Positions 40,447-50,745 of a stretch of 64,000 nt of DNA are shown here, in pieces (the stretch's first letter is position 1; each line of letters starts with the position of its first letter). Under the pieces are notes generated by a model. The model had not been told where the DNA came from and made no database searches. It saw only the letters and a list, made by a program, of their open reading frames with translations. Made by a program: the position numbers and the translations under genes. This stretch comes from Tatumella morbirosei (lineage in GTDB: Bacteria > Pseudomonadota > Gammaproteobacteria > Enterobacterales > Enterobacteriaceae), in the NCBI RefSeq assembly GCF_000757425.2, contig NZ_JPKR02000003.1, positions 62,001 through 126,000 on the forward strand, in the 5' to 3' direction.

Positions 40447-41403
40447 TCAGGAATCGGAGGTAAGTTTACCTTTCAGCAGAAAGTTTTGTCTCGGAACTGT
40501 CCGTGTCAGGTGGGATAGCAGTTGTCTTGCGGCTAGCTTGCCGGCAGTGGCATAACCAAATTCCAGTATCACTACATCCGGAAACAAAAAACCCAGTAAC
40601 GGTGTATTACCGATAGCCGCAACCTGGATAGGGTTGTCTGGATTTTGCCGCAGATATTTATATACCCCGAGAGCCAGAGTGTCGGTGGCGCAAATGACCG
40701 CACTGGTTCCCGGCGTGCACACTCTGGAGGCCAGGGTATAACCGCTGTGGTAATCCAGGCTACCGAGTGCAAAGTGCGGGGAGAGGTTCAGCCGTTCACA
40801 GGCGCTCAGGTAGGCCCGGTAGCGATCGCCACCGGTAGTTTTATCGTCTTCTGTGACCCCGAGGTAGCTGATAGTGCGATGCCCCAACTGATAAAGATGG
40901 CTGGCAAGCAGGTTGACCGCACCCACATCGTCATAACATACCGACGAGAAACCTTCACAGGGGTGGACCATCAGTACCATTTTATCCTGCCAGCCACTGA
41001 GCATATCAGCGGTTAAACCGGTGAAGCTAAACAGAATAACACCGTCAACCTCACGCTGTTGTAGCACCCGCAGATGCTCGGAAACTTTGTCGGTACTGAA
41101 ACGGCTCTCCAGTACAATGGCATCATAGCCACTCTGATACAACAGAGGTAGCATGGCACTGACTGCCTGATTTTCGGCGGCAGAATCCAGCCTGGCGAGG
41201 ATAACCCCAATCACCCGGCTTTCGTTAACCCGCATCGAACGCGCAGAACGTGATGGCACAAACTGGTGTTCTCTGATTACGGCTTCAATTCGTTCCCGGG
41301 TCTGTGGATGTACGTCACCTTGTTGGTTAAGCACCCGTGACACCGTTGATTTACCCGTTCCACTGAGCCGGGCAATATCCTTGATGGTCAGACGTTTCGA
41401 CAT
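40447..41403 (-). CDS. treR: Trehalose operon repressor (LacI family)
   Basis: 318 residues from the ATG at 41403, which aligns MSKRLTIKDIARLSGTGKSTVSRVLN with E. coli TreR. A frame beginning 15 bases earlier is possible. It has an N-terminal helix-turn-helix with hinge (SARSMR) and a periplasmic-binding-protein-like C-domain that senses trehalose-6-phosphate. It is encoded just upstream of treB on the same strand; E. coli treR-treB-treC has the same order but lies at a different chromosomal place. Confidence 0.93.
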   Translation of the reverse strand: MSKRLTIKDIARLSGTGKSTVSRVLNQQGDVHPQTRERIEAVIREHQFVPSRSARSMRVNESRVIGVILARLDSAAENQAVSAMLPLLYQSGYDAIVLESRFSTDKVSEHLRVLQQREVDGVILFSFTGLTADMLSGWQDKMVLMVHPCEGFSSVCYDDVGAVNLLASHLYQLGHRTISYLGVTEDDKTTGGDRYRAYLSACERLNLSPHFALGSLDYHSGYTLASRVCTPGTSAVICATDTLALGVYKYLRQNPDNPIQVAAIGNTPLLGFLFPDVVILEFGYATAGKLAARQLLSHLTRTVPRQNFLLKGKLTSDS

Positions 41404-41543
41404 ATTGAAGTTTTCCATAAGCAGTCAGATGCGACCTTGCGGTAGCCTGAAACACAGTGGCTTATAGTAACCGATATTTGGGTTAAAAGGGACTTTACAT
41501 CAGATTGTTAAGAGGAAGAACAATGGACACAGGGATAATTAGA

Positions 41544-41620
41544 TGGTGCGTTCTAGTGGACTCGAACCACCGACCCCCACCATGTCAAGGTGGTGCTCTA
41601 ACCAACTGAGCTAAGAACGC
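41544..41620 (-). tRNA. tRNA-Val (GAC)
   Basis: 77 bases including the encoded CCA. The anticodon GAC is at 41584-41586, in the loop TTGACAT. Acceptor arms are GCGTTCT and AGAACGC. All arms pair. It is the last of three in the order of transcription. Confidence 0.97.
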
Positions 41621-41629
41621 ATAATGAAA

Positions 41630-41706
41630 TGGTGCGTCCGAGTGGACTCGAACCACCGACCCCCACCATGTCAAGGTGGTGCTCTAACCAACTGAGCTAC
41701 GGACGC
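41630..41706 (-). tRNA. tRNA-Val (GAC), acceptor-stem variant
   Basis: 77 bases including CCA, identical to its neighbours in the body and anticodon. The acceptor arms are GCGTCCG and CGGACGC, with paired (compensatory) changes. There are 9 bases between it and the next tRNA and 2 bases between it and the previous one. Confidence 0.97.
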
Positions 41707-41708
41707 AC

Positions 41709-41785
41709 TGGTGCGTTCTAGTGGACTCGAACCACCGACCCCCACCATGTCAAGGTGGTGCTCTAACCAACTGAGCTAAGAACGC
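41709..41785 (-). tRNA. tRNA-Val (GAC)
   Basis: 77 bases including CCA, identical in sequence to the copy at 41544-41620. It is the first of the transcript, with a promoter 36-65 bases upstream. Confidence 0.97.
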
Positions 41786-41820
41786 TTTTGCTGCCAGTGA
41801 CTGCCTGACAGCGGGGACGA

Positions 41821-41849
41821 ATATTAACGGCACAAACAGTGACTGGCAA
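41821..41849 (-). promoter_or_regulatory. Promoter of the tRNA-Val cluster
   Basis: On the minus strand TTGCCA, a 17-base spacer, TAATAT, then the GC-rich discriminator TCGTCCCCGC. That discriminator is typical of stringently controlled stable-RNA promoters. Confidence 0.75.
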
Positions 41850-41943
41850 GGAGAATAATTGTTTTTTTGATTAACTGAGCAGCAACTGTGCTAAGCGCGC
41901 TAAATTTAATCAGTGGCAGAAGATGAAACCCGCCATCAGACGA

Positions 41944-43317
41944 TTATCTGGCGGCTCTTTGTAAAATTACCCCCTGCGGCATTCCCTGAACCCGGAGGAT
42001 TCTCCAGGTCATCATTATCGCCGCGGCGCTGAGCCCGATAATAAAACCACACCAGAATCCTGCCGGTCCCATCGCCGGGACCAAAACATTGGTGAGCGCC
42101 AGTGTATAGCCAAAAGGTAGCCCCAGCATCCAGTAGGAAACCAGTGTGATAAAAAAGATAGCCCGGGTATCTTTATAGCCACGTAAAATACCACTGCCAA
42201 TGACCTGTACACTGTCAGAAAACTGGTAAATTGCCGCCAGTAGCATCAGATGTGCCGCCAGCAGAACAACCTGTGGGTTGTCGTTATACAACAGGGCGAT
42301 TTTATGCCGAAAAATCACCGTGCATATGGCGGTAATACTGGCCAGCGATAATCCGACCCCTTGAGCGGTCCATGCGGCGACTTTGGCCGCCGCCGCATCC
42401 CCTTGACCTAAACGGTATCCAACACGGATGGTGGCGGCAACGCCCATAGACATTGGCAGTACAAACATCATTGAGCTGAAATTAAGCGCGATCTGGTGGC
42501 CCGCGACATCCACAATTCCCAGTGGTGAGACCAGTAACGCGACCACTGCAAACAGCGTGACTTCAAAAAACAGTGCCAGTGCTACCGGTAAACCCAGACT
42601 CACCAAACGTTTCAGGATCTGAAAATCAGGGGCAGAGCGCTGGGTGACGTGGTGAATATCCCGCATGACCGGCATCCGGTTAACCCAGAAACGCATAATC
42701 AGGAACATCACCCAGTAAACCGTCGCGGTGGCAACACCACAGCCCACGCCGCCGAGTGCCGGCATACCCAGGTGGCCATAGATGAAAACATAGTTAAGTG
42801 GAATATTACATAACAGTCCGATAAATCCCAGCACCATCCCCGGCTTGGTTTTTGACAAACCCTCACACTGATTACGCAGGGTCTGGAACAGCAGATAGCC
42901 CGGAGCCCCCCACATTAAAGCATGCAGGTAGCGTTCCGCTTTATCCGCCAGTTCTGGATTAATGTCCGGCATATAACGAATGAATATTCCGGCATTCCAC
43001 AACAGGATTATGGTAAAAACCGACAAAAAAATCCCCAGCCACAACGCCTGGTGGACCTGATAGATAATTTTGTCCCTGCGTCCCGAGCCATTAAGCTGGG
43101 CGACCGTCGGAGTCAGGGCTAGTAATAACCCCTGTCCAAACAGGATCACAGGTAGCCAGATAGAGGTTCCAATAGCGACAGCGGCCATATCGGTGGCACT
43201 GACGGAACCAGCCATAATGGTGTCAACAAACCCCATAGCGGTCTGAGCAACCTGAGCCAGAATAACCGGAATAGCAAGCCCTAGAAGCTGACGCGCCTCA
43301 GTAAAATACTTCTGCAC
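41944..43317 (-). CDS. mdtK: MATE-family multidrug/Na+ antiporter MdtK
   Basis: 457 residues, as in E. coli, when begun at the GTG at 43317 ([22 protein letters not shown]). A longer ATG frame to 43344 adds nine residues without family support. Twelve membrane segments are predicted in two homologous halves. It exports cationic drugs and dyes in exchange for Na+ or H+. It neighbours ribE divergently, as in E. coli. Confidence 0.94.
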   Translation of the reverse strand: MQKYFTEARQLLGLAIPVILAQVAQTAMGFVDTIMAGSVSATDMAAVAIGTSIWLPVILFGQGLLLALTPTVAQLNGSGRRDKIIYQVHQALWLGIFLSVFTIILLWNAGIFIRYMPDINPELADKAERYLHALMWGAPGYLLFQTLRNQCEGLSKTKPGMVLGFIGLLCNIPLNYVFIYGHLGMPALGGVGCGVATATVYWVMFLIMRFWVNRMPVMRDIHHVTQRSAPDFQILKRLVSLGLPVALALFFEVTLFAVVALLVSPLGIVDVAGHQIALNFSSMMFVLPMSMGVAATIRVGYRLGQGDAAAAKVAAWTAQGVGLSLASITAICTVIFRHKIALLYNDNPQVVLLAAHLMLLAAIYQFSDSVQVIGSGILRGYKDTRAIFFITLVSYWMLGLPFGYTLALTNVLVPAMGPAGFWCGFIIGLSAAAIMMTWRILRVQGMPQGVILQRAAR

Positions 43318-43502
43318 GAATACACCTGTTAAGAAAGGGAACATGGGAGGAGATAAATCCTTATCTGCGCCTAGTGTAACGAGGTAAAAAAGTTAGCAAC
43401 CCGGTAAAAGAAACTATTTTGATGATTATCAAGCCACATTAATCGATAAACAGTCGTCAGTGGTTATGGTAATCTGCGGCTAAATGCAGAGGGAGTTTAA
43501 TT

Positions 43503-44138
43503 ATGTTTACAGGTATTGTGCAGGGGACGGCAGAAGTGGTTGCTGTTGAAGAAAAACCACTGTTTCGCACCCATACACTGAGGTTTCCCGCTGAATGGCT
43601 GGAGGGACTTGAGATTGGTGCCTCCGTGGCCCATAACGGATGTTGCCTGACCGTGACCTCGATTCGTGATGATCTGGTCAGTTTTGATCTGATTAAAGAA
43701 ACGCTGCGTGTCACCAATCTGAATGATATTACTCCGGGTTGCCGGGTCAATATTGAAAGGGCGGCCAGATTTTCTGATGAAATTGGTGGACACCTGATGT
43801 CAGGCCACATTATGACGACGGCGGAAATATCAAAAATAATTCAGTCGGAAAATAACCGTGAAGTATGGTTCCGTTTGCAGGACAGTTCATTAATTAAATA
43901 TATTTTACATAAGGGTTTTGTCGGAATTGATGGTTGTAGCCTGACCGTCGGTGATGTGGTCGGGAGTAAGTTCTGCGTATATCTTATTCCTGAAACCCTC
44001 GAACGGACATTACTGGGCGAGAAAAAAATTGGTGGACTCGTTAATATCGAAATTGATCCTCAAACTCAGGCCATCGTGGACACGGTTGAGCGGGTACTGG
44101 CAACGCGGGATATGGCGAAGGGTGCAGAATCAGTCTGA
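43503..44138 (+). CDS. ribE: Riboflavin synthase, alpha subunit
   Basis: 211 residues with the N-terminus [12 protein letters not shown] and two tandem lumazine-binding beta-barrels (residues 1-97 and 98-195). Catalyses dismutation of two 6,7-dimethyl-8-ribityllumazine molecules to riboflavin. The symbol ribE is used here; E. coli literature also calls it ribC. It is preceded by GGAG and divergent from mdtK. Confidence 0.96.
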   Translation: MFTGIVQGTAEVVAVEEKPLFRTHTLRFPAEWLEGLEIGASVAHNGCCLTVTSIRDDLVSFDLIKETLRVTNLNDITPGCRVNIERAARFSDEIGGHLMSGHIMTTAEISKIIQSENNREVWFRLQDSSLIKYILHKGFVGIDGCSLTVGDVVGSKFCVYLIPETLERTLLGEKKIGGLVNIEIDPQTQAIVDTVERVLATRDMAKGAESV

Positions 44139-44278
44139 GTTCAATCCCCATATCGCAGTCTTTTGAAAAGTATTCGTATGATACGTGTTCGTTTGATAAT
44201 TGTTCTTCAATAAACAAACCCGGAGTTTTGCAGGCAAAAGCTCCGGGTCATATGCAGTATTACACCATCCTGTTACGG

Positions 44279-45427
44279 TTAACGGGCAACCCGTAAACCG
44301 CCATCTACCCCACGGGTAAACACCACCTGCCATAGCTGAATGTCACGGGCGCGGAACGCACCTGCACAGGCATTCAGATAGTAGGTAAACATACGTTTAA
44401 AGCGTTCATTATAGTTATGTTCCAGCTGTGGCCAGCTGGCGAGAAAACGCTCATACCATGCCATCAGTGTCCTGTCATAATCAACACCAATGTTATGCCA
44501 GTCCTCCATCACAAAATGAGGTTCGCTGGTTTGCGCGATATGAGTGACAGATGGCAAACAACCATTCGGGAAAATATATTTATCAATCCATGGGTCAACA
44601 TTTAAATCTGTATGATTAGAACCAATGGTGTGTAGTAAAAATATACCGTCCGGTTTCAGATTGCGGGAAACCACATCAAAATAGGTCGCGTAATTTTTCG
44701 GACCAACGTGTTCAAACATCCCGACAGAGACAATCCGGTCAAAGCTCAGATTCAGATCACGGTAATCCTGCAGCAGGATGGTGACATCCAGCCCTTTACA
44801 CCGCTCCTGAGCCATTTTTTGCTGTTCGGCAGAGATGGTCACACCATGGACACTGACACCATAACGACGCGCCGCGAACTCGGATAATCCACCCCAGCCA
44901 CAACCGATATCCAGCAGGGTCATACCTGGCTCTAGTTGCAGTTTACGACAGATCATATCCAGTTTCGCTTCCTGAGCGGCTTCCAGAGTGGTTGCATCTT
45001 TCCAGTAACCACAGGAATACTGCATAAATGGATCGAGCATCAGGCTGAACAGATCATTTCCCAGATCATAATGTTCTTTTCCGACTATCCAGGCGCGTTT
45101 TTTTGATTGCAGATTCTTAAGACGGGCTGTAGCAATTCGAAGGGTATCTTTAAAGTGATGCGGCAATTGTTTATCAAGTTTATGTTTCAACACCCGATAA
45201 AAAAACTGGTCAAGCCGTTCACATTCCCACCAGCCGTCCATATAACTCTCACCTAACCCCAGAGAGCCTTCCTGCAAAACCCGTTTAAAAAAATCAGGAT
45301 TTTTTACCTGAATATCCCAAGGTCGATCACCATTGATAGCAATATCGGCCATCGACAGCATTTCACTGGCAATACGGTACCAATGATCTTCCTTAAGGCT
45401 AACTTCTGCTACACATGATGAACTCAT
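44279..45427 (-). CDS. cfa: Cyclopropane-fatty-acyl-phospholipid synthase
   Basis: 382 residues from the ATG at 45427, giving MSSSCVAEVS..., exactly the E. coli length. The longer frame to 45502 is leader. It methylenates double bonds of membrane phospholipids using S-adenosylmethionine. The SAM site is LLDIGCGWGGLSEFAARRYG, and the active-site region FMQYSCGYW and GESYMDGWWEC are present. In E. coli it is expressed mainly in stationary phase. Convergent with ribE. Confidence 0.96.
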   Translation of the reverse strand: MSSSCVAEVSLKEDHWYRIASEMLSMADIAINGDRPWDIQVKNPDFFKRVLQEGSLGLGESYMDGWWECERLDQFFYRVLKHKLDKQLPHHFKDTLRIATARLKNLQSKKRAWIVGKEHYDLGNDLFSLMLDPFMQYSCGYWKDATTLEAAQEAKLDMICRKLQLEPGMTLLDIGCGWGGLSEFAARRYGVSVHGVTISAEQQKMAQERCKGLDVTILLQDYRDLNLSFDRIVSVGMFEHVGPKNYATYFDVVSRNLKPDGIFLLHTIGSNHTDLNVDPWIDKYIFPNGCLPSVTHIAQTSEPHFVMEDWHNIGVDYDRTLMAWYERFLASWPQLEHNYNERFKRMFTYYLNACAGAFRARDIQLWQVVFTRGVDGGLRVAR

Positions 45428-45699
45428 ACGCTTCTTATCACCTGTTCTATTTGAACCTGAAGAAAGAATAGACAACTTTCGTGGGTTCGTGAGTAAACTC
45501 ACAAAAAACGTGCATTTATAAGTAAAGACAAAACAGAGGTGCTAGTAAATATCGAAAAATGCGGTTGTGCAGAGAAAGCACAAACAAAATTAGTCAGCAT
45601 ACGCGGTGACTTATAATAGAAAGATTGTCACCAGAGTGATTATATGCCCGGCAATCTGAATGTTCAATGACTGATGATTAGGGCGCTAATTGTGAAAGC
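45428..45699 (-). other. Long upstream region of cfa
   Basis: No gene is seen between cfa and the punC terminator. The minus strand shows an AT-rich tract with TATTATAAG and TTATAAATG near 45500-45620 that could serve two promoters, as in E. coli. In E. coli the cfa leader is a target of small RNAs. No pairing site can be assigned here. Confidence 0.45.
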
Positions 45700-45701
45700 A
45701 G

Positions 45702-45727
45702 AATTAACCCGCCGTATGAGCGGCGGG
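45702..45727 (-). terminator. Terminator of punC
   Basis: On the minus strand CCCGCCG-ctcata-CGGCGGG, followed by TTAATT, 5 bases past the punC stop. Confidence 0.7.
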
Positions 45728-45732
45728 AGGAA

Positions 45733-46902
45733 TTACTGGCAGGGAGGTTTACGATACTGCAGACAAAAGCCGGCCGCGGCCAGAAAAACGGTGATACCCA
45801 TTGCTGTGGCGGTCGTCAGTAAGGGCTGTGACAGATGATAAGACACCAGTAAACTGAACACGAAGCATAATCCCAGCTGCAACGCGTTCTGCAGGGCTGC
45901 AGCCTTTCCGCTTGCGCCGGGAAAAACCTGAAGCGCCGCCGAAACTACCACAGGATAAATAGCTCCGTTAGCCATCGCCATGCCGCAGAAGGGAAGTAAC
46001 AGGGTGAACAGTTGAGGTTGACTAAAGAAACTCACGACAACGACACCAGCGATACTTACTGCGTAAAGCGCCAATAACCAGGGTAGCAGTTGACGACCAC
46101 TGAACCGGTTAAGCAGAGCACGGCAACCAAAGCCACCTGCAAGGAACGTCAGGGTTTGTGGGATATAGCTTAGCCCGATATCACCGGCCGTTAGCCCCAA
46201 TCCGGAAAGGATAAAGGGTGAACCGGTTAGCCAGGCAAAGAAACTGGCAGAGCAGGCTGAATAGATCAGCACATTGCCGCTGTATTGCCTTACCGAGAGT
46301 AACTGTAAAAAACCCGGGGTAACAGCATCCTTTGCTCCGGAAACTGCCGTTGGCCTGGTGGGTAAGCGCAGGGTAGCCACTATCAACACACAGGTCAGTA
46401 AAGTTAATACCAAAAATATTGAATGCCAGTGAAAATGTGCCAATAACCATGATCCAAGCAACGGAGCAAGTGCCGGCGACAATGCGACCATGGGCATAAT
46501 AGTGGCGAAAATCTTCTGACTCCGGGATGCCGGATAGTAATCGAATACCAGGGATTGCCAGCTAACGGCGGCAGCACAGACACCGGTGGCCTGAATAAAT
46601 CTCAGTGCTAACAGAGCATGAGGTGAGGATACCCACAACATCGCCAGACAGCTCACTGCAAATACTGCCAGACCTGTCACCAGCACGGGTTTCCGGCCAA
46701 TTTTATCCGACAGCGGCCCCCAGAATAACTGAGCGCAGGCAAACCCTGCCAGGAACAGGCTAAGGCTGGCACTAATCACACCTGAATCGGTATTCAGGTC
46801 TTGCTTCATGGCCTCAAAGGCAGGCAGATACATATCTGTAGCCAGAAAACCCAGCATACTGAGTAATGACAGATAGACTAAAAAGATTACCGGATGACGC
46901 AT
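45733..46902 (-). CDS. punC: Purine nucleoside exporter PunC (MFS, DHA1)
   Basis: 389 residues from the ATG at 46902, which has a strong GGGAGGAACA ribosome-binding site; a TTG-started extension to 46977 is rejected. About 12 membrane segments, N-terminal motif [13 protein letters not shown] and MFS motif [15 protein letters not shown]. It is similar to E. coli YdhC/PunC, described as exporting adenosine-type purines. It is divergent from punR, its likely activator, with purR close by. Confidence 0.93.
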   Translation of the reverse strand: MRHPVIFLVYLSLLSMLGFLATDMYLPAFEAMKQDLNTDSGVISASLSLFLAGFACAQLFWGPLSDKIGRKPVLVTGLAVFAVSCLAMLWVSSPHALLALRFIQATGVCAAAVSWQSLVFDYYPASRSQKIFATIMPMVALSPALAPLLGSWLLAHFHWHSIFLVLTLLTCVLIVATLRLPTRPTAVSGAKDAVTPGFLQLLSVRQYSGNVLIYSACSASFFAWLTGSPFILSGLGLTAGDIGLSYIPQTLTFLAGGFGCRALLNRFSGRQLLPWLLALYAVSIAGVVVVSFFSQPQLFTLLLPFCGMAMANGAIYPVVVSAALQVFPGASGKAAALQNALQLGLCFVFSLLVSYHLSQPLLTTATAMGITVFLAAAGFCLQYRKPPCQ

Positions 46903-47006
46903 TGTTCCTCCCCGTGGAAATTTGCGCACAGAGTTTAAAAGGGTGCGTAGAGGGTTGTGAACCGTTATTATTTGCAATCAACTGTGAAAAAAATTGAAAG
47001 GTTGCT

Positions 47007-47909
47007 ATGTGGTCAGAATATGCGCTCGAAGTCGTGGATGCCGTGGCGAGAAATGGTAGCTTTAGTGCGGCAGCCAGAGAGTTACATCGGGTACCCTCAG
47101 CCATCAGTTATACCGTGCGGCAACAGGAGGAGTGGCTGGCAGTCTCATTGTTTGAGCGACAGCACCGTGATGTGATACTGACGGCTGCAGGAGAACATTT
47201 TGTTCGCGAAGGTCGGGGGATTATCAAAAAAATGCAGGAAACCCGGCGTCAGTGTCAACAACTGGCAAACGGCTGGCGCGGTGAACTCAGTATTGCGATG
47301 GACTGTATTGTGAAACGTTCCAGAATGCAGCAACTGACCATCGACTTTTACCGACACTTCCCGGATGTTGAATTGCATATTCATGAAGAGGTGTTTAACG
47401 GGGTCTGGGATGCCTTAGCCGCGGGGCGCGTAGATATGGCGATTGGGGCGACTCAGGCGGTTCCGGTTGCCGGGCGCTATGCTTTCCAGGATATGGGACG
47501 TCTCAACTGGCGTTGTATTGTCAGTGCCGGACATCCCCTGGCGAGGGAATCTCACCCGGGGGAAGAGCAGCTTCGGGCATGGCCATCACTGGTCATGGAG
47601 GATACCTCAAGGGAATTACCGCGAAGGATGACCTGGACTCTGGATAACCAACGTCGGATGACCGTACCGGACTGGCAGACCGGGCTTGATTGCGTAAAGG
47701 CAGGGTTGTGTGTCGCTATGGTCCCCGGGCACCTGGCCCAACCGCTATTAGAGAGCGGAGAAGTGAAAGAGCTGAAACTACCCGCTCCGTTCCCGGAAAG
47801 TCCTTGTTGTGTGAGTTGGGCAGAACAACGTATCTCGCCGGCATTACGCTGGATTCTGGAATATCTGGGTGATACCGCCACCCTGAACCAGGAATGGCTC
47901 AGGGAGTGA
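47007..47909 (+). CDS. punR: LysR-family regulator PunR
   Basis: 300 residues (E. coli 310, shortened C-terminus). The N-terminal winged helix is MWSEYALEVVDAVARNGSFSAAARELHRVPSAISYTVRQQE. A C-terminal effector domain follows, with WRGELSIAMD and EVFNGVWDALAAGRVDMAIGAT. In E. coli PunR activates punC. The divergent arrangement with a 104-base gap fits that control. Confidence 0.93.
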   Translation: MWSEYALEVVDAVARNGSFSAAARELHRVPSAISYTVRQQEEWLAVSLFERQHRDVILTAAGEHFVREGRGIIKKMQETRRQCQQLANGWRGELSIAMDCIVKRSRMQQLTIDFYRHFPDVELHIHEEVFNGVWDALAAGRVDMAIGATQAVPVAGRYAFQDMGRLNWRCIVSAGHPLARESHPGEEQLRAWPSLVMEDTSRELPRRMTWTLDNQRRMTVPDWQTGLDCVKAGLCVAMVPGHLAQPLLESGEVKELKLPAPFPESPCCVSWAEQRISPALRWILEYLGDTATLNQEWLRE

Positions 47910-47918
47910 CTGAAGTGG

Positions 47919-48944
47919 TTAGCGCCGGTAGTCTCGGAATGGACCGTCACCTACCGAACGACGTTCGATCAGTGTCGGATGAATTTCGATGGTTTGCGGT
48001 TCTTCGCGTTTGTTCACTATGCGGTCGAGAAGCATCTCAAGCGCTTTTTCGCCTAATTCACTTTTGGGCTGGTGAACGGTAGTCAGTGCCGGTGTGATAT
48101 AACGAGAGTTGCGCACATTATCGTAGCCAATAATGGAGATGTCCTGGGGTACCCGCAGTCCTTGTTCATCTGCAGCGCAAATGGCTCCCATGGCCATAAT
48201 ATCCCCGCCGCAGAAGACCGCTGTCGGGAGCTGTGGTTGCGCAAGTATTTTCTGCATCGCCTGGTAACCGGACTCGGGTTCAAAATTGCCCTGGACCGTC
48301 CACTCTTCGCGGTGAGAGATACCTGCTTCTTCCAGAGCTTTTAGAAAACCAGCCAGCCGGCCACCTCCGGTATTTCTTTCCATCTGTCCCGGAATACAAC
48401 CAATATCACGATGACCTCGCTCAATCAGATAACGTCCTGCCAGGTATCCGCCATGAAACGCGTTATCCAATACGGTGTCTGTAAAGTCTCCGCGTGAAAC
48501 CCCCCAGTCCATCACCACCATCGGAATATTGCGGTTTTCTTCCAGCATATCCAGCAGCTCCTGCGGATATTCGGCACACATGACCAGAAGCCCGTCTACA
48601 CGTTTGCGCGCCATCATTGACAGGTAAGCACGCTGCTTCTGCAGATCGTTGTGGGCGTTACCCAGAATCAGGGTATAGCCGTGGTCAAAACATTTTTTTT
48701 CAATGGCTTCAATAATTTCGGCAAAGTAAGGTGCCTCAAGTGTTGTCGAAAGTAAGCCCAGCGTCTTGGTATTATTGACTTTAAGACTTCTGGCGACAGC
48801 ACTGGGGGAGTAGTGCAACTCGTTTATCGCTTCCCAGACCGCTTTCCGTGTGTTTTCCGCAACAAAACGGGTCTGATTAATGACATGGGACACGGTGGTG
48901 GTCGAAACCCCGGCGCGCTTTGCCACGTCTTTAATAGTTGCCAT
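47919..48944 (-). CDS. purR: Purine repressor PurR (LacI family)
   Basis: 341 residues, the E. coli length. The N-terminus [30 protein letters not shown] and the hinge [10 protein letters not shown] are the LacI-type DNA-binding parts. The corepressor domain binds hypoxanthine or guanine. It represses purine synthesis genes and, in E. coli, itself. The stop is 10 bases from the convergent punR stop. Confidence 0.96.
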   Translation of the reverse strand: MATIKDVAKRAGVSTTTVSHVINQTRFVAENTRKAVWEAINELHYSPSAVARSLKVNNTKTLGLLSTTLEAPYFAEIIEAIEKKCFDHGYTLILGNAHNDLQKQRAYLSMMARKRVDGLLVMCAEYPQELLDMLEENRNIPMVVMDWGVSRGDFTDTVLDNAFHGGYLAGRYLIERGHRDIGCIPGQMERNTGGGRLAGFLKALEEAGISHREEWTVQGNFEPESGYQAMQKILAQPQLPTAVFCGGDIMAMGAICAADEQGLRVPQDISIIGYDNVRNSRYITPALTTVHQPKSELGEKALEMLLDRIVNKREEPQTIEIHPTLIERRSVGDGPFRDYRR

Positions 48945-48993
48945 TCAGTGAGTACTCCTGGTTTTAAAAAATTTAATATATTGATTTTTAATA

Positions 48994-49009
48994 TGTTAAT
49001 CGTTTGCGT
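48994..49009. promoter_or_regulatory. Possible PurR operator upstream of purR
   Basis: TGTTAATCGTTTGCGT has a perfect right half (CGTTTGCGT) of the PurR consensus ACGCAAACGTTTGCGT but a poor left half. It lies about 50 bases upstream of purR, a place consistent with autoregulation. Confidence 0.4.
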
Positions 49010-49219
49010 CAGCTCAGCAATCAACTGACCAGTCTTAATGGAAACTCAGAGGTCAGAGGAGAGTCCGGCGAAGACAACCGGTGAAAAACCAGCAGTCGAG
49101 GAATTTGCGCAACAAAGACCGGCAATTCTAGCAAGCCTGCCACAATAAAACGAGATTTTTGCGCATCAGTGTGGGAATATAACTATCTCCCTACATTTAA
49201 TGTGCCTAAAGGAGTTCTG

Positions 49220-49309
49220 ATGGATACCGATCTTAAGCTTGCACTGACAACCACTGTTGTCGCGTTGCTGATGATTATGGCTTTCAGTTTTACGGCCATA
49301 TTGCATTAA
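49220..49309 (+). CDS. ynhF: Small membrane protein YnhF
   Basis: 29 residues, MDTDLKLALTTTVVALLMIMAFSFTAILH, a single membrane-spanning helix with a short polar N-terminus. E. coli YnhF is also 29 residues (MSTDLKFSL...) and sits near purR. A strong ribosome-binding site, AAAGGAG, precedes the ATG, and a terminator follows. The function is unknown; in E. coli it is a confirmed small inner-membrane protein. Confidence 0.9.
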   Translation: MDTDLKLALTTTVVALLMIMAFSFTAILH

Positions 49310-49363
49310 CCGTCGCGCACAGGTTCAGCCATCGACGACCTGCCTGTGTGGTTAAGTTGTCAG

Positions 49364-49400
49364 AACCGGCCACCGGCTCACTCTGGTGCCGGTTTTTTTT
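49364..49400 (+). terminator. Terminator after ynhF
   Basis: AACCGGC(C)ACC and GGTGCCGGTT form a stem with one bulged C, followed by a T8 run. Confidence 0.8.
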
Positions 49401-49509
49401 GCTGTCGGGAAATGCCTATGACTTTGCTGCGGTAGGGATTACCGGGGACTCAATTCTGCAAGCAACGTTGAGGAAAAGGGGCGATGGTTATGACAGCTTG
49501 CTCTCTGTA

Positions 49510-49557
49510 TAAAAAACTGCACCTTACTCCGCCAGATTATCGGTGTTTGAAGTGCAG
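49510..49557 (-). terminator. Terminator of mepH
   Basis: On the minus strand CTGCACTT and AAGGTGCAG form a stem around a 25-30-base loop, followed by TTTTTTAT, about 30 bases after the mepH stop. Confidence 0.55.
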
Positions 49558-49583
49558 TAGTCTGTAGTCCCCGGGAAGTATAA

Positions 49584-50384
49584 TTAGCGGACGGTGCTCG
49601 GTGTCATCATGCGACGCGCGCCAATATAGTGACGCTGCCAGTATTCATTACTCAGCGCAGTAATCTGGATATCTTTACCGGTGCGCGGTGACTGAATAAA
49701 TTTACCATCACCCAGGTAGACACCAACATGGTCAGCCGCACCGTGACGATGGATACGGAAGAACACCAGGTCACCTTTTTCCAGCTCATCACGTTTTACC
49801 GGTGCTGCGTCGCGAAGATGGTACATTTCGTTCGCTGTGCGGGGAATTTTGAAATTCACCAGGTCTTTATAGGCATAATAAACCAGGCCACTGCAGTCAA
49901 ACCCGGTATGCGGAGAGGTTCCTCCCCACTGGTAAGGTTTCCCGAGCTGATCCATCAGTTTAACCATCGCGGTCGCACGGGCTTTCTGATAACGCAAACG
50001 ATGCTGTTTACTCATCCGTATAGCGGCCAGTGTAGCGGATGGATGACGCGTCGTTTTTTTTGCTGCGGGGCGTTGACGGCCATACCTTTTAGTTTCGTGT
50101 CTGCGATTCTTTGCCAGATGACTGGATTCTTTCGCTGTACGACTCTGCTTGATTTTTCGCTGACTGGTGAAATGTTTCACCCGGTGAATCAGGGGCTGAC
50201 GGGCTTTATGTCGACTACTGGTCGTCTTTATGGGTCTTCGCTTGCGGCGTGCATCCTCTTCGGTAACAGCTTTACGGGTGGTTTTGTGAAATGTGGCATT
50301 TACCGCTGTTCGAGGCGATGCCTCTGCGACATTGAAAAAAAGCTGTGCTACAGCCAGAATAAAAAGCGTGATCAGTAGACGCAT
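49584..50384 (-). CDS. mepH: Murein DD-endopeptidase MepH
   Basis: 266 residues (E. coli 271). The N-terminus MRLLITLFILAVAQLFFNVAEA is a signal peptide. It is followed by an Arg/Lys-rich, disordered-looking region (residues 30-120) and a C-terminal NlpC/P60 domain. The catalytic residues are Cys in GFDCSGLVYYAY and His in ADHVGVYLG. It cleaves the D-Ala-mDAP cross-link during wall growth. E. coli ydhP and sodB, normally adjacent, are absent. Confidence 0.94.
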   Translation of the reverse strand: MRLLITLFILAVAQLFFNVAEASPRTAVNATFHKTTRKAVTEEDARRKRRPIKTTSSRHKARQPLIHRVKHFTSQRKIKQSRTAKESSHLAKNRRHETKRYGRQRPAAKKTTRHPSATLAAIRMSKQHRLRYQKARATAMVKLMDQLGKPYQWGGTSPHTGFDCSGLVYYAYKDLVNFKIPRTANEMYHLRDAAPVKRDELEKGDLVFFRIHRHGAADHVGVYLGDGKFIQSPRTGKDIQITALSNEYWQRHYIGARRMMTPSTVR

Positions 50385-50745
50385 AGTTGTCAGGTTACAG
50401 GTTAAATGTCCTGAAAAAGACGGACAAAATTAAAAAATAACATCTGACCTTTCAGTCAGCCCCAAAATCATTCTAATCCAGAATTTTATTAAATGTTAAG
50501 GTCTTTTTTCCGGAATCTGTTACGAGAAGTTTTTTGACGTAAAATTGAGCATAAACAGATAATTAAGTCACAAATTTTTGATGAAACTTCAGGCGACTGA
50601 ATTTTTCATCCTGCAGTTGTTACCGGTTTAACGCTAAATGCCATATAAGTGAACTTTTATGTAGCAGATGAAAAATGTCGTTTTCACTGGCGGGTTGATA
50701 TCGCTACAATAACAAAACATGTCGTTTTGTCCCGAAGGAAGTACT
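50385..50745. other. Divergent region between mepH and grxD
   Basis: No gene is seen. AT-rich. There is an imperfect inverted repeat at 50580-50610 (GATGAAA...CTTCAG against CTGAA...TTTCATC). It should hold both flanking promoters. Confidence 0.5.

Noticed and set aside
49728..50378. 216-codon plus-strand frame opposite mepH.
   Set aside because: It is antisense to a well-supported gene with clear catalytic motifs, has no ribosome-binding site, and its product resembles no family.
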